In this document: positions 16,475 through 28,549 of the stretch, in pieces
Position numbering within the stretch: position 1 is the first letter of the stretch
Layout of the letters: the number at the start of each line of letters is the position of its first letter
DNA from: Azonexus sp.
GTDB taxonomy: Bacteria > Pseudomonadota > Gammaproteobacteria > Burkholderiales > Rhodocyclaceae
Assembly: GCA_017983615.1 (NCBI GenBank)
Contig: JAGOBB010000017.1
Span: 1-51,819, forward strand
Length of the DNA stretch: 51,819 bases
Direction of reading: 5' to 3'
Translations under genes and position numbers: made by a program
The notes under the pieces: model-generated
The model's input: only the letters and a program-made list of their open reading frames with translations
Told to the model about the DNA's origin: nothing
Database searches by the model: none

Positions 16475-17688
16475 CCCAGACCATCCAGTTCGGCCTCGAC
16501 CGCCTGATTTCCGACCCCGCCCTGCGCCGCCCGCTGGCCGGCAAACGCCTTGCCCTGCTTGCCCATCCGGCCTCGGTGACAGCCGACCTGACCCATTCGC
16601 TCGATGCCCTCGCCGCCCTGCCCGACCTCCGGCTGACGGCCGCCTTCGGCCCGCAGCACGGCCTGCGCGGCGACAAGCAGGACAACATGGTCGAATCGCC
16701 CGACTTCCTGGACCCGCAGCTCGGTATCCCGATCTTCAGCCTCTACGGCGAAGTCCGCCGGCCGACCGATGCGATGATGGACAGCTTCGATGTGCTGCTG
16801 GTCGACCTACAGGACCTCGGCTGCCGCATCTACACGTTCATCACGACGCTGCGCTACGTGCTGGAAGCGGCCGCCAAGCACGGCAAGAGCGTCTGGGTGC
16901 TCGACCGCCCGAATCCGGCCGGTCGGCCCGTCGAAGGGCTGACCCTGCGCGAAGGTTGGGAAAGTTTTGTCGGCGCCGGCCCGATGCCGATGCGCCACGG
17001 CCTGACCATGGGCGAACTCGGCCACTGGTTCATCGCCACGCTGGGACTTGATATCGATTATCAGGTCGTCACGATGCAAGGCTGGCAACCGGACTCAGCC
17101 CCCGGTTACGGCTGGCCACTCGGCGAACGGACCTGGATCAATCCGAGCCCGAACGCCCCCAATCTCTGGATGGCCCGCGCCTACGCCGGTACCGTGATGC
17201 TTGAAGGGACGACGCTGAGCGAAGGGCGCGGCACGACGCGGCCGCTCGAATTCTTGTTCGGCGCACCGGATATCGACGCCCGTGCCGTGCTCGCCGAAAT
17301 GCGCAGCTTCGCCCCGCATTGGCTGGCCGGCTGTCGATTGCGCGAATGCTGGTTCGAGCCGACCTTCCACAAGCACGCAGGTAAACTGTGCAACGCCATC
17401 CAGATCCACGTCGAGGACGCTGGCTACGACCATGCCACCTTCCAGCCCTGGCACCTGCAAGCACTGGCTTTCAAGGCGATCCGCCGGCTTTACCCCGACT
17501 ACCCGCTGTGGCGCGACTTCGCCTACGAATACGAACACGACCGCCTGGCCATCGATCTGATCAACGGCTCACCGCTGCTGCGCGAATGGGTGGACAACCC
17601 GGACACCACGCCGCAAGACCTCGACGGGCTGGCTCTTTCGGACGAACGGCAATGGAACCAGGCGCGAGCAAAGTTCCTGATTTATTGA
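16471..17688 (+). CDS. NamZ-like exo-beta-N-acetylmuramidase (DUF1343)
   Basis: A 405-residue DUF1343 protein. LLAHPASVTADLTHSLDAL, FGPQHGLRG, VDLQDLGCRIYTFI and LDRPNPAGRPVEG are the conserved blocks of the family whose characterised member, NamZ (GH171), removes terminal MurNAc from peptidoglycan fragments. There is no visible signal peptide, so a cytosolic muropeptide-recycling role fits better than secretion. Overlaps the DOMON-like gene by four bases. Confidence 0.85.
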   Translation: MTQTIQFGLDRLISDPALRRPLAGKRLALLAHPASVTADLTHSLDALAALPDLRLTAAFGPQHGLRGDKQDNMVESPDFLDPQLGIPIFSLYGEVRRPTDAMMDSFDVLLVDLQDLGCRIYTFITTLRYVLEAAAKHGKSVWVLDRPNPAGRPVEGLTLREGWESFVGAGPMPMRHGLTMGELGHWFIATLGLDIDYQVVTMQGWQPDSAPGYGWPLGERTWINPSPNAPNLWMARAYAGTVMLEGTTLSEGRGTTRPLEFLFGAPDIDARAVLAEMRSFAPHWLAGCRLRECWFEPTFHKHAGKLCNAIQIHVEDAGYDHATFQPWHLQALAFKAIRRLYPDYPLWRDFAYEYEHDRLAIDLINGSPLLREWVDNPDTTPQDLDGLALSDERQWNQARAKFLIY

Positions 17689-17731
17689 TTCCAGTACCGG
17701 CAAACTATCCACCGGCATCACAGGTTGCTAC

Positions 17732-17746
17732 TATTCGGGTCGAATA
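17732..17746 (+). promoter_or_regulatory. Perfect palindrome upstream of the PhnD-type kinase gene
   Basis: TATTCG-GGT-CGAATA is a perfect 6-bp inverted repeat with a 3-base centre, 35 bases upstream of the TTG start at 17781. It could be an operator. No convincing promoter boxes around it. Confidence 0.3.
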
Positions 17747-17780
17747 AGATCGTTCGTATCTGACCGGATAGGAAGCGCAC

Positions 17781-20912
<3,132 letters not shown>

Positions 20913-20942
20913 TACCGACGCGGGCCCGCTTTTTCGCCGGCA

Positions 20943-20981
20943 CCGACCGAATCAGAAATGCTACGGTCGGCCCGATTTTTT
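20943..20981 (+). terminator. Terminator between convergent hybrid kinases, built around an element copy
   Basis: CCGACCG (20943-20949) pairs perfectly with CGGTCGG (20964-20970); CCCGA and six Ts (20976-20981) follow. The right arm uses the end of the dispersed core. The loop is 14 bases, longer than usual. Confidence 0.5.
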
Positions 20982-20992
20982 GGCCAAAATCG
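20955..20992 (+). repeat. Dispersed uptake-sequence-like element, copy 2
   Basis: Core GAAATGCTACGGTC (first base of the consensus lost) at 20955-20968, then T6 and GGCCAAAATCG. Intergenic, between the two convergent kinase genes. Confidence 0.85.
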
Positions 20993-21039
20993 AAAAGACC
21001 TGACCAGCCTTCCAGGAAACATGGCCGCGGTGCTGTGAA

Positions 21040-24000
21040 TCAACCGCGCCCGGCGTCCTGCAGATGTTCCCTGATCACCCGCACCAGCAATTCAGGGTCG
21101 AACGGCTTGGTCACATGGCCGACCATGCCGGCTTCCAGACATCGGTCGAGTTCTTCGCGGAAAGCATGCGCCGTCTGCGCGATGACCGGAAGCTGCGGCG
21201 CCAGTTCGAGAATGCGGCGAGTCGCCTCGTAACCATCCATCTCGGGCATTTGGATATCCATCAGCACGACATCGAAGGCGTCCGGACCATCGCCGATCAC
21301 CCGCTCGACGGCTTCGCGTCCGTTGCTCACAGTCGCCACGCGCGCCCCGCATTCGGTCAGTATCTCGTCGAGAATCAGCCGGTTGATGCTTTCGTCGTCG
21401 GCCGCCAGGATGGACAGGCCGGCCAGCGATTTGTCGCCGGCGGACGCGATCTCCTGCGGCGCCCCGGATTCGGGAACCACCGGCAGCGAGGTCACGCAGG
21501 GCAGCCGAAACTCGACGCAGGTACCGGTCCCGGGCTGACTGTCGACGCGGATGTCGCCGCCCATCAGTTCCAGAATGCGCTTGCTGATCGCCAGCCCCAG
21601 CCCGCTACCACCAAATCTCCGGGTCGCAGACGCGTCGGCTTGCTGGAAGGGATTGAACAGCAGTTCGAGTTGCGCCGCGTCCATGCCGATGCCGGTATCG
21701 GCCACCCGGAAGACCAGCATCCCGTCCCGGCAGGCGAGCGACAACGAGACGTGGCCGGCCTCGGTGAACTTGATGGCGTTGGACAGGATGTTGAGCAGGA
21801 CCTGCCCCATGCGCAGCGGGTCGCTGACACAGGTCCGCGGCAGATCCGGCGCCAGGTCGACCTCCAAGGCCAGCCCCTTGGCGCCGGCCCGGTCGCGCAC
21901 CAGTTCCAGCGTGTTGTTGACGACCTCGTCGAGCACCACCTCCGTCTGTTCGATGTTCAGCTTGCCGGCATCGAGCTTCGAGAAATCGAGAACGTCGTTG
22001 ATAACCCCGAGCAGGCGCTGGCCTGAGACCTTGATCTTGGTGAAGGCGTCGAGCGCCTTGTCGCTGTTCTGGACATTTCGGGCACCGATCTCGGCGAAGC
22101 CGATCACGCCGTTGAGCGGCGTCCGGATTTCATGGCTCATGTTGGCCAGAAATTCGCGCCGGACCCGCGCCAGATTTTCCGCAGCAGCCAGAGCCACCTC
22201 CCGGGCCTGCGCCGCGGCACGCTGGACGCTGACATCGACGAAGCTGGTCACGGCGCCGGTGATCTCGCCGTTCTGGATCATCGGATGCGTCGCATACATG
22301 ACCGGCACGGGATGACCGTCGGCATGCCAGTACACCTCGTCGTCGACGCGAATCTTGTCGCCCTGGCGCAAGGCGTTGTAGCTGGGGCACTCGGCCGACG
22401 GGTAGTTTGAGCCATCGGCCTTGCTGTGGTGGAACAACGTGTGCGCCAGCCGGCCGACCACCTGCTCCTGGGTGTAGCCAAGGATGGCGCAACCGGCCGG
22501 GTTCATGAAAGTGATGATGCCGGCGCGGTCGATGCCATACAGACCGTCGGCGCTGGAATCGAGAATGTGGCTGGCCCTGGCCTCGGTCTGCATCAGCGCC
22601 GAGGTCCGCTGCTGGACCAGTTCCTCCAGATTGCGCCGATGCGTTTCGAGCTCGGCCTCGATCCGCTTGCGTTCGACGATATCCCGGAAAACATTGACAG
22701 CCCCGACGATCCGGCCGTCGCGCTCAATCGGCGAAACCGTAAACTCCACCGCGAACGAAGTACCGTCCTTGCGCCAGTAGAGGCTGTCGTCGACATGCCG
22801 GCGCTGGCCGTCGCGCAGCGTCTGGTAGATCGGGCAGTCGCTGTCCTCGAAAACCTTGCCGTCCGCCTGATGGTGGTGCGTCTCGGCATGCAGGCTCTTG
22901 CCCACGCCTTCGTCGTCGGACCAGCCGTACATCCGGCGGGCGGCCGGGTTGACGAAAATGACCCGGCCTTCGAGATCGACCCCGCAGATACCCTCGGCCG
23001 CCGAAGCGAGGATCAGTTCGCTCTGCCGCCAGGCTGCCTCGGCGGCGCGGTTCGAGGCTTCCAGCTTGGCCCTATATTCGGCATCCTGGCGGGCCAGGGC
23101 GGCCTGGTCCACAGCCTGCTGCCTAAGACTGCGGGCAAACAGCAGCGCCGAAACCCCGCTCAGCAGCGTAAACAATGCCGCCAGCCCGAGGGTGCCCAGC
23201 GTGTCGCTCCACCACTGGCCGAGATAGTCTTCGTCAGCCAGGCCGACGACCAGGTAGAGCGGATATTTGTCCACCTGGCGAAAATGGAACATGCGGGAAA
23301 TGCCATCCACCCCCGAGCGCGCGTGGTAGTTCGCCTCGCGCTGCCCTGAATCTAGAAGTGTCCGCAGATTGGGCGATGGCGTCGTATTGCCGACCGTAGC
23401 GCCACGGGCATCGTCGCGCGAGTAGCGGGCCAGCAAGGTCGCCCTGTCCCACAGGCCGACGTTGCCCTTGTTGCCCAGATCGAGCTTGGCGAACATGTCG
23501 ATGAAATAGTCGACCGTGACCGCAACATGCACATCGCCGGCAAAACGGCCATCCGGATAGTTAATGCGCCGCCCGAGCGTGATGACCCATTTATCCGCCA
23601 TTCGGCCCATGATTGGCTTCGAAAAGACCAGCCCGGCCTGCGGATCATCGCGTAGCCGAATGAAGTGCGGACGATCGGCAATGCTGGCGTTACGTACCTG
23701 AACGCCATTGACCGCATTCCGGACGATACCCCGCGCATCGACGATGCGTAGCCCAAGCACTTCAGGGAGCAATGCATCCTGTCGGGCAATAAGCGCATCC
23801 AGCGCCTTGTCGTCAAAACCGCCGCCCGCAAGTTGGCGCTCCGCTTCGGCACAAACCGTTTGCAGGGTGATGTCGATCTTGCTGACGAACCCTGCCAAGG
23901 CTTCGTCCAGGATTTTCGCGTAGTTCTCGGTCTGCGCAACCGCCTGGGCGACTTCACTCTCGTAGTGCCGCTCGATGATCAGCGCAACGAAGCCAAAAAC

Positions 24001-24093
24001 GAACAGATTGACCAGCAGTGTTCCCAGCCAGAGCTTTCGAACAAAATCTCCCTGGCGCCTTGCCGGCTCGCCCGGACTTCCAGGAATTGCCAT
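21040..24093 (-). CDS. Hybrid sensor histidine kinase with Cache-type sensor
   Basis: A 1017-residue membrane kinase. Membrane helices at about 21-40 and 297-320 flank a periplasmic Cache-like domain (LPEVLGLRIVDARGIVRNA, DRPHFIRLRD). Then come two PAS domains (about 345-460 and 485-600), HisKA with H654 in NMSHEIRTPLN, HATPase (about 755-865) and a receiver with D946 in MDIQMPEMDGYEA. The start at ATG 24093 follows GGGGGG; a TTG at 24147 is possible but unsupported. No separate response-regulator gene is adjacent, so output must pass to a distant partner. Convergent with the PhnD-type kinase. Confidence 0.9.
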   Translation of the reverse strand: MAIPGSPGEPARRQGDFVRKLWLGTLLVNLFVFGFVALIIERHYESEVAQAVAQTENYAKILDEALAGFVSKIDITLQTVCAEAERQLAGGGFDDKALDALIARQDALLPEVLGLRIVDARGIVRNAVNGVQVRNASIADRPHFIRLRDDPQAGLVFSKPIMGRMADKWVITLGRRINYPDGRFAGDVHVAVTVDYFIDMFAKLDLGNKGNVGLWDRATLLARYSRDDARGATVGNTTPSPNLRTLLDSGQREANYHARSGVDGISRMFHFRQVDKYPLYLVVGLADEDYLGQWWSDTLGTLGLAALFTLLSGVSALLFARSLRQQAVDQAALARQDAEYRAKLEASNRAAEAAWRQSELILASAAEGICGVDLEGRVIFVNPAARRMYGWSDDEGVGKSLHAETHHHQADGKVFEDSDCPIYQTLRDGQRRHVDDSLYWRKDGTSFAVEFTVSPIERDGRIVGAVNVFRDIVERKRIEAELETHRRNLEELVQQRTSALMQTEARASHILDSSADGLYGIDRAGIITFMNPAGCAILGYTQEQVVGRLAHTLFHHSKADGSNYPSAECPSYNALRQGDKIRVDDEVYWHADGHPVPVMYATHPMIQNGEITGAVTSFVDVSVQRAAAQAREVALAAAENLARVRREFLANMSHEIRTPLNGVIGFAEIGARNVQNSDKALDAFTKIKVSGQRLLGVINDVLDFSKLDAGKLNIEQTEVVLDEVVNNTLELVRDRAGAKGLALEVDLAPDLPRTCVSDPLRMGQVLLNILSNAIKFTEAGHVSLSLACRDGMLVFRVADTGIGMDAAQLELLFNPFQQADASATRRFGGSGLGLAISKRILELMGGDIRVDSQPGTGTCVEFRLPCVTSLPVVPESGAPQEIASAGDKSLAGLSILAADDESINRLILDEILTECGARVATVSNGREAVERVIGDGPDAFDVVLMDIQMPEMDGYEATRRILELAPQLPVIAQTAHAFREELDRCLEAGMVGHVTKPFDPELLVRVIREHLQDAGRG

Positions 24094-24224
24094 TTGCCCC
24101 CCTGAGTCGTTTCCGTGTGTTGCTGGAACTTCGCTGGACTGCTTCAACGCGACGATTACCTTACGCTCAATAGATTAACACACCATAAATAACAAACAAC
24201 TGGCAAAAGTATCAAACTATCGAT

Positions 24225-25844
24225 TTACCGCCCGATAACCCGCTCAGCCGCGACAATCCCGCGATACTGCGCCTCCTCGAACAGCGAGAAGCCGGACAAA
24301 TCGGCATGGGCCAGCGTAATGTGCCGGCTGCGGAAGTCGGCCAGCTTGTCGCGCAGACCGCCGAACAGGCTGCCTGGCACCGGGCGGCGCATGGCGTGGC
24401 CATTGCGGAAGATGTCGAGGCGCGTCGCCAGTTTGCGGATGTCCGGATGGACGCGTTCCAGTTCGTTCAGGATGCCCTCCGCCCAGGCCGCGTGCGGCGT
24501 CTCAAGCAGCAGCCGGCGCCCTTCGGCCGGCGTCACTTCGTGCAGGGCGCGGTAGTAGGTGAACACCGTGCCCGGCAAGTGGCGGCGGATCAGTTGATGG
24601 GTGGCGGTGACGTAACCGAGGCCGGGGCTGTCGTAGAACACGTTGTCCCAGGCCGCCGGTGCGCCGTGGCGCTCGGTAGGCAGATCGGACAGATGCAGGT
24701 TGGCAGTCAGCCACGGCGCGTAATCGCCGGCCAGCGCGGCCGCCTTGATTTCACCGGGCATCCCCGGCCAGACGCGCGGCAGCACGAAGGCGGGCGCCGC
24801 CCAGATCACCTGCCGCGCTTCGAAACGTATCGCTTTTGCCCCAAAAAAGGCATCGACCGTAGCATTTGCTTTTCCCTCGTCAATTCGCCACACCAGGGCG
24901 CCAGTCAGCACCCGGTCGCCGGCCTTTTGCGCCAGCGCGCGGGCCAGCCACGCATTGCCGTCCGGCGCCGTGATCACCGTATCCGGCGACGCATTGACCG
25001 CCTCGCCGTTGCGGCAGGCGAAGTAATGCAGCCCGGCCCAGGCCGAGACCTGGTCGTGGGCCATGCCATAGTCGTCGCGACAGGCATAGTTGGCCAGCCA
25101 GTGCAGCGTCGGCGCGGTGAACCCATTGTCGGTCAGCCACTGGGCGAAGGAAATCCGGTCCAGCGCCCGCCACTCGGGATCGCGGCTCGACAAGGCCATC
25201 GGCAGCGCGAACAACCGGCGACCGTCACGGCCGCGGGCCTGCTTGATCTCCTCCATCCGGGCGTGAAAGCGTTGCTGCTGCGCGCGCTCATCGGCGGCAA
25301 TGCCGCGCTGCGGCAACAGCCCCTCCTCCCACAGCCCGTTGCGATAGACCCGCTCCTGCGGCGTGGCGCACAGATAGCGCTCGTCGTAGGTCGGCCGGGC
25401 CGATGCAGGATCGCCCTGCAGCACGCCCAGCTCGGCCAGCAATTCGCGGACATGCACCGCCTCGCGCGTCGGCAGCGGCAGGTAGTGCGCCCCCCACGGG
25501 TAGGCAACCAGTGGCGACTGCCCGCCGCGTGAATTGCCGCCGGGCTCGCTTTCCATGTCGAGAACCAGAAAGTCGTCGACACCGGCCTTGGCCAGCCGCC
25601 AGGCGGCCGACAGCCCGGAGATGCCGCCGCCGACAATCAACACGCCAGTCCGGCGCGTTTCGGCTGGCGCCGGGAATTGGCCGTCGCGTAGCCGATGGCC
25701 GAGCGCTTGATTCATGCCGAGCAGTTCACCGGGTGGCAGCGAAGGCTTTCCGGCCGGAGCGCACCCGGCCAGGGCGGCCGCCCCCACCGTGCGGAGAAAG
25801 TCGCGGCGGCTGGTACCCGCCTTTGGCTTTAGGGTGCTAGTCAA
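24225..25844 (-). CDS. Tat-exported FAD-dependent amine-oxidase-like lipoprotein
   Basis: A 539-residue flavoprotein. The N-terminus carries a twin-arginine signal (SRRDFLRTVGAAALAGC, R13-R14) with a possible lipobox Cys28. The Rossmann FAD motif VLIVGGGISGLSAAW starts at 68, and the last 20 residues fit a C-terminal FAD contact. Distantly amine-oxidase/protoporphyrinogen-oxidase-like; substrate unknown. The TTG start at 25844 overlaps the ftsX stop by 8 bases, so it is read with ftsEX. A copy of the dispersed element inside the gene encodes ANATVDA. Confidence 0.8.
   Translation of the reverse strand: MTSTLKPKAGTSRRDFLRTVGAAALAGCAPAGKPSLPPGELLGMNQALGHRLRDGQFPAPAETRRTGVLIVGGGISGLSAAWRLAKAGVDDFLVLDMESEPGGNSRGGQSPLVAYPWGAHYLPLPTREAVHVRELLAELGVLQGDPASARPTYDERYLCATPQERVYRNGLWEEGLLPQRGIAADERAQQQRFHARMEEIKQARGRDGRRLFALPMALSSRDPEWRALDRISFAQWLTDNGFTAPTLHWLANYACRDDYGMAHDQVSAWAGLHYFACRNGEAVNASPDTVITAPDGNAWLARALAQKAGDRVLTGALVWRIDEGKANATVDAFFGAKAIRFEARQVIWAAPAFVLPRVWPGMPGEIKAAALAGDYAPWLTANLHLSDLPTERHGAPAAWDNVFYDSPGLGYVTATHQLIRRHLPGTVFTYYRALHEVTPAEGRRLLLETPHAAWAEGILNELERVHPDIRKLATRLDIFRNGHAMRRPVPGSLFGGLRDKLADFRSRHITLAHADLSGFSLFEEAQYRGIVAAERVIGR
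24829..24869 (-). repeat. Dispersed uptake-sequence-like element, copy 3
   Basis: Perfect 15-bp core (24855-24869 read on the minus strand), then T6 and GGGGCAAAAGCG. Inside the flavoprotein gene, reading ANATVDA. Confidence 0.85.
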
Positions 25845-26736
25845 ATTTCCGCAGCGACAGGCTGACGGAAAGCTGCGCGCCTAGCCAGCCGAGCAGCGCG
25901 CCGACGCCAGTCAGCACCGCCATTTCCGCCAGGCCGGGCAATTTCAGGCTGAACGCCCCGCCGTAGAGCGCCGCCAGTTCGCCGACCGGGCCAGCCAGCA
26001 GGCGCAACGCGCCGATGACCAGCGCCGCGGCGAGCAGGCCGCCGAGCGCCCCCTGCAGGGCCCCGAAATAATAGAAAGGCCGGCGGATAAAGCCATCGGT
26101 GGCGCCGATCATCCGCGCCACCTCAATTTCGGCCGACTGAGCCATGACCTGCAGGCGGATAGTGTTGAAGGTGACAGCGATCAGGCCGGCCGCGAACAGC
26201 CCGGCCAGCATCAACAAGGCCAGTTTGCCGAGACGCAGGAAGGCGTCGAAGCGCTTGACCCAGGCCGAATCGAGCTGGACATGCGCGACCTTGGGCCAGC
26301 TGGCGATTTCCTTGTGCAGGATCTCCAGGGCCTCCGGTTCGGTGTTGGCCGGCTCGATCACGAAGGCATCGGGCAAGGGGTTGCGCGGCAGGCTGGCGAC
26401 GATCTCGGCCATGCCTTCGCTGGCCTGCATGCGCTTCAGCGCGTCCTCTTTCGGCACGAAACGCCACTTGCCGTTGGCCGCCTGACGCAGGCGATTTTCG
26501 ATCTCGCCGATGTCCTTCTTGCTCGCTTCAAGGTTCATGAACAGGCTGATCTGCTGCACACCGGTGGCGTTGCGGCCGAGATCGCGCAGATTGTCGAGGG
26601 CGACATAGCCGAAGGCCGGCAGGGTCAGCGCAATGCCGATGACCAGCAGCGAGAGCAGGGTATTGAGCGGCGTCGCCCACAGGCGGCGGAAGGCGGCGGC
26701 CAGCGCGGCGCGATGCTGGGTAAACCAGGCGTTCAT
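25837..26736 (-). CDS. ftsX: Cell division ABC-like permease FtsX
   Basis: A 299-residue inner-membrane protein: an N-terminal helix (about 18-40), a periplasmic domain, and three C-terminal helices separated by loops. With FtsE it forms the divisome complex that activates septal amidase regulators such as EnvC. It overlaps ftsE by four bases upstream and the Tat flavoprotein gene by eight bases downstream. Confidence 0.94.
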   Translation of the reverse strand: MNAWFTQHRAALAAAFRRLWATPLNTLLSLLVIGIALTLPAFGYVALDNLRDLGRNATGVQQISLFMNLEASKKDIGEIENRLRQAANGKWRFVPKEDALKRMQASEGMAEIVASLPRNPLPDAFVIEPANTEPEALEILHKEIASWPKVAHVQLDSAWVKRFDAFLRLGKLALLMLAGLFAAGLIAVTFNTIRLQVMAQSAEIEVARMIGATDGFIRRPFYYFGALQGALGGLLAAALVIGALRLLAGPVGELAALYGGAFSLKLPGLAEMAVLTGVGALLGWLGAQLSVSLSLRKFD

Positions 26737-27386
26737 TCGACTACCCGTCCATGATCGAGGCGCAACACGTTCGGGTGGTAGCGTTCGATCCAGCTCTGGT
26801 CGTGGGTGGCGACAACGACCGTGACGCCGACCCGGTGAAAGTCGGCAAAGATTTCCAGGATGGCGGCGCCGGATTCGGCGTCGAGGTTGCCGGTCGGCTC
26901 GTCGGCGATCAGGATGGTCGGCCGGTTGACCACGGCGCGGGCGATGGCCAGCCGTTGCTGCTCACCGCCAGAGAGGGCAATCGGCCGCGCCTTCTCGCGG
27001 GCCAGCAAGCCAACCTTGTCGAGCGCTGCCTGGGCGCGACGAATGGCGTCACGGCGCGGCAGGCCGGCGATTTCCAGCGGCAACAGCACGTTGTCGAGGG
27101 CGCTACGGTCGAACAGCAGCTTCTGGTCCTGAAAAACCAGCCCGAAGTGGCGGCGCACATGCGGAATGGCGTGGCGACCGAGGGCCGCCAGGTTCTGGCC
27201 ATTGACCACCAGGCTGCCAGAAGTCGGCCGCTCGATGGTGGAGATCAACTTGACCAGCGTCGTCTTGCCGGCGCCGGAATGCCCGGTGATCAGCACCATC
27301 TGCCCGCCGCCGATGCAGAAACTGGCATCCTTGACGGCCTCAAAGCCGCCCGGATAGCGCTTGGTCAGATTGCTGGCTTCGATCAT
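26733..27386 (-). CDS. ftsE: Cell division ATP-binding protein FtsE
   Basis: A 217-residue ABC ATPase: Walker [11 protein letters not shown]-loop region FQDQKLL, signature [14 protein letters not shown], Walker [13 protein letters not shown], and the switch His in ATHD. Partner of FtsX. The ATG at 27386 has no Shine-Dalgarno; its leader is occupied by the modular repeat at 27391-27469. Confidence 0.96.
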   Translation of the reverse strand: MIEASNLTKRYPGGFEAVKDASFCIGGGQMVLITGHSGAGKTTLVKLISTIERPTSGSLVVNGQNLAALGRHAIPHVRRHFGLVFQDQKLLFDRSALDNVLLPLEIAGLPRRDAIRRAQAALDKVGLLAREKARPIALSGGEQQRLAIARAVVNRPTILIADEPTGNLDAESGAAILEIFADFHRVGVTVVVATHDQSWIERYHPNVLRLDHGRVVE

Positions 27387-27390
27387 TTTT

Positions 27391-27469
27391 TAGCTGTTAG
27401 CTATTAGATGTTAGGGGCTAGAGTTGGGGGTTGGTTTTACTCGATCCTCGATCCTAGGCAACTCGATCC
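27391..27469 (-). repeat. Modular intergenic repeat, copy A (ftsY-ftsE gap)
   Basis: The gap is filled by modules also found at 40294-40345: a 19-bp word (27451-27469) that is the exact reverse complement of 40294-40312; a small palindrome TAGCT-GTT-AGCTA (27391-27403) matching GAGCT-AAC-AGCTC; and a TTAGGGGCTAG word related to CTAACCCCTAG. TCGATCC is repeated three times within 27441-27470. Confidence 0.75.
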
Positions 27470-28440
27470 TACTCAAACATGGCATCCACAAAATCCCTGG
27501 CAACGAAGGGGCGCAGGTCGTCGATCTGCTCGCCGACGCCGATGAAGCGGATCGGCTTCGGGCACTGGCGGGCGATCGCCGTGACGACGCCGCCCTTGGC
27601 GGTGCCATCGAGCTTGGTCAGGACCAGACCGGTGACGTTGATCGCCTTGTCGAAGGCCTTGACCTGCTGCAGTGCGTTCTGGCCGATGTTGGCATCAAGC
27701 ACGAGCAGCGTCTCGTGCGGGCCTTCCGGCTCAATCTTCTGGATCACCCGGCGGACCTTGGCGATTTCTTCCATCAGGTGCAGCTGGGTCGGCAGGCGGC
27801 CGGCGGTGTCGGCCAGCACGATGTCGATGCCACGCGCCTTGGCGGCCGAAATAGCGTCGAAGACCACCGCCGCCGGGTCACCGTTGTCCTGGGCGATGAC
27901 CGTGACGTTGTTGCGCTCGCCCCAGGTTTCCAGCTGTTCGCGGGCGGCGGCACGGAAAGTGTCGCCAGCGGCGAGCAGCACGCTCTTGCCCTGGCTCTGG
28001 AAATAGTGGGCCAGCTTGCCGATCGAGGTCGTCTTGCCGGCGCCGTTCACCCCGGCGATCATGATCACGTAGGGCTTGTGGGTGCTGAAATCGAGCGGCT
28101 TTTCGAGCGGTTGCAGGGTTTCGAGCAGGGCGTCGTGCAGCGCCTGCTGGATCGCCGCCGGCGTTTCGAGCTTGTCGCGCTTGGCGGCCTTTTTCAGTTC
28201 GTCAAGCAGGTGGGTCGTCGCTTCGATGCCGCAGTCGCTGGTCAGCAACAGGGTTTCCAGCTCTTCAAGCAGTTCGTCGTCGACCTTGCCGCGCGAGAAA
28301 ATGGATTTGAGCTTGCCGCCCCACTGGGCGCGCGTCTTGGCCAGCCCCTTGAACAGGCGCTCGCGCCAGGAGGGGGTCGCAGCCTCGGCCGGCGCGTCGG
28401 CCTTGGTCTCGGTGCCGGATTTCTTCAGGAAACTGAACAT
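27469..28440 (-). CDS. ftsY: Signal recognition particle receptor FtsY
   Basis: A 323-residue SRP-receptor GTPase with a short acidic/Ala-rich N-terminus, an N domain, then the G domain: GVNGAGKTTSIGKL (G1), DTAGRLP (G3), TKLDGTAKGG (G4). Docks SRP-ribosome complexes at the membrane for co-translational insertion. The ftsY-ftsE-ftsX order is the common proteobacterial one. Confidence 0.96.
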   Translation of the reverse strand: MFSFLKKSGTETKADAPAEAATPSWRERLFKGLAKTRAQWGGKLKSIFSRGKVDDELLEELETLLLTSDCGIEATTHLLDELKKAAKRDKLETPAAIQQALHDALLETLQPLEKPLDFSTHKPYVIMIAGVNGAGKTTSIGKLAHYFQSQGKSVLLAAGDTFRAAAREQLETWGERNNVTVIAQDNGDPAAVVFDAISAAKARGIDIVLADTAGRLPTQLHLMEEIAKVRRVIQKIEPEGPHETLLVLDANIGQNALQQVKAFDKAINVTGLVLTKLDGTAKGGVVTAIARQCPKPIRFIGVGEQIDDLRPFVARDFVDAMFE

Positions 28441-28549
28441 GGGGATGGTGGTCTCAAGCCTTGCTGACAGGCGGGCGGCAAGCCGTTAAGATGCCGTCCG
28501 GTTCGATGCAAAATCAGCCCTGAATTCTAGCAGAAAGCCCCGTCTCCCC

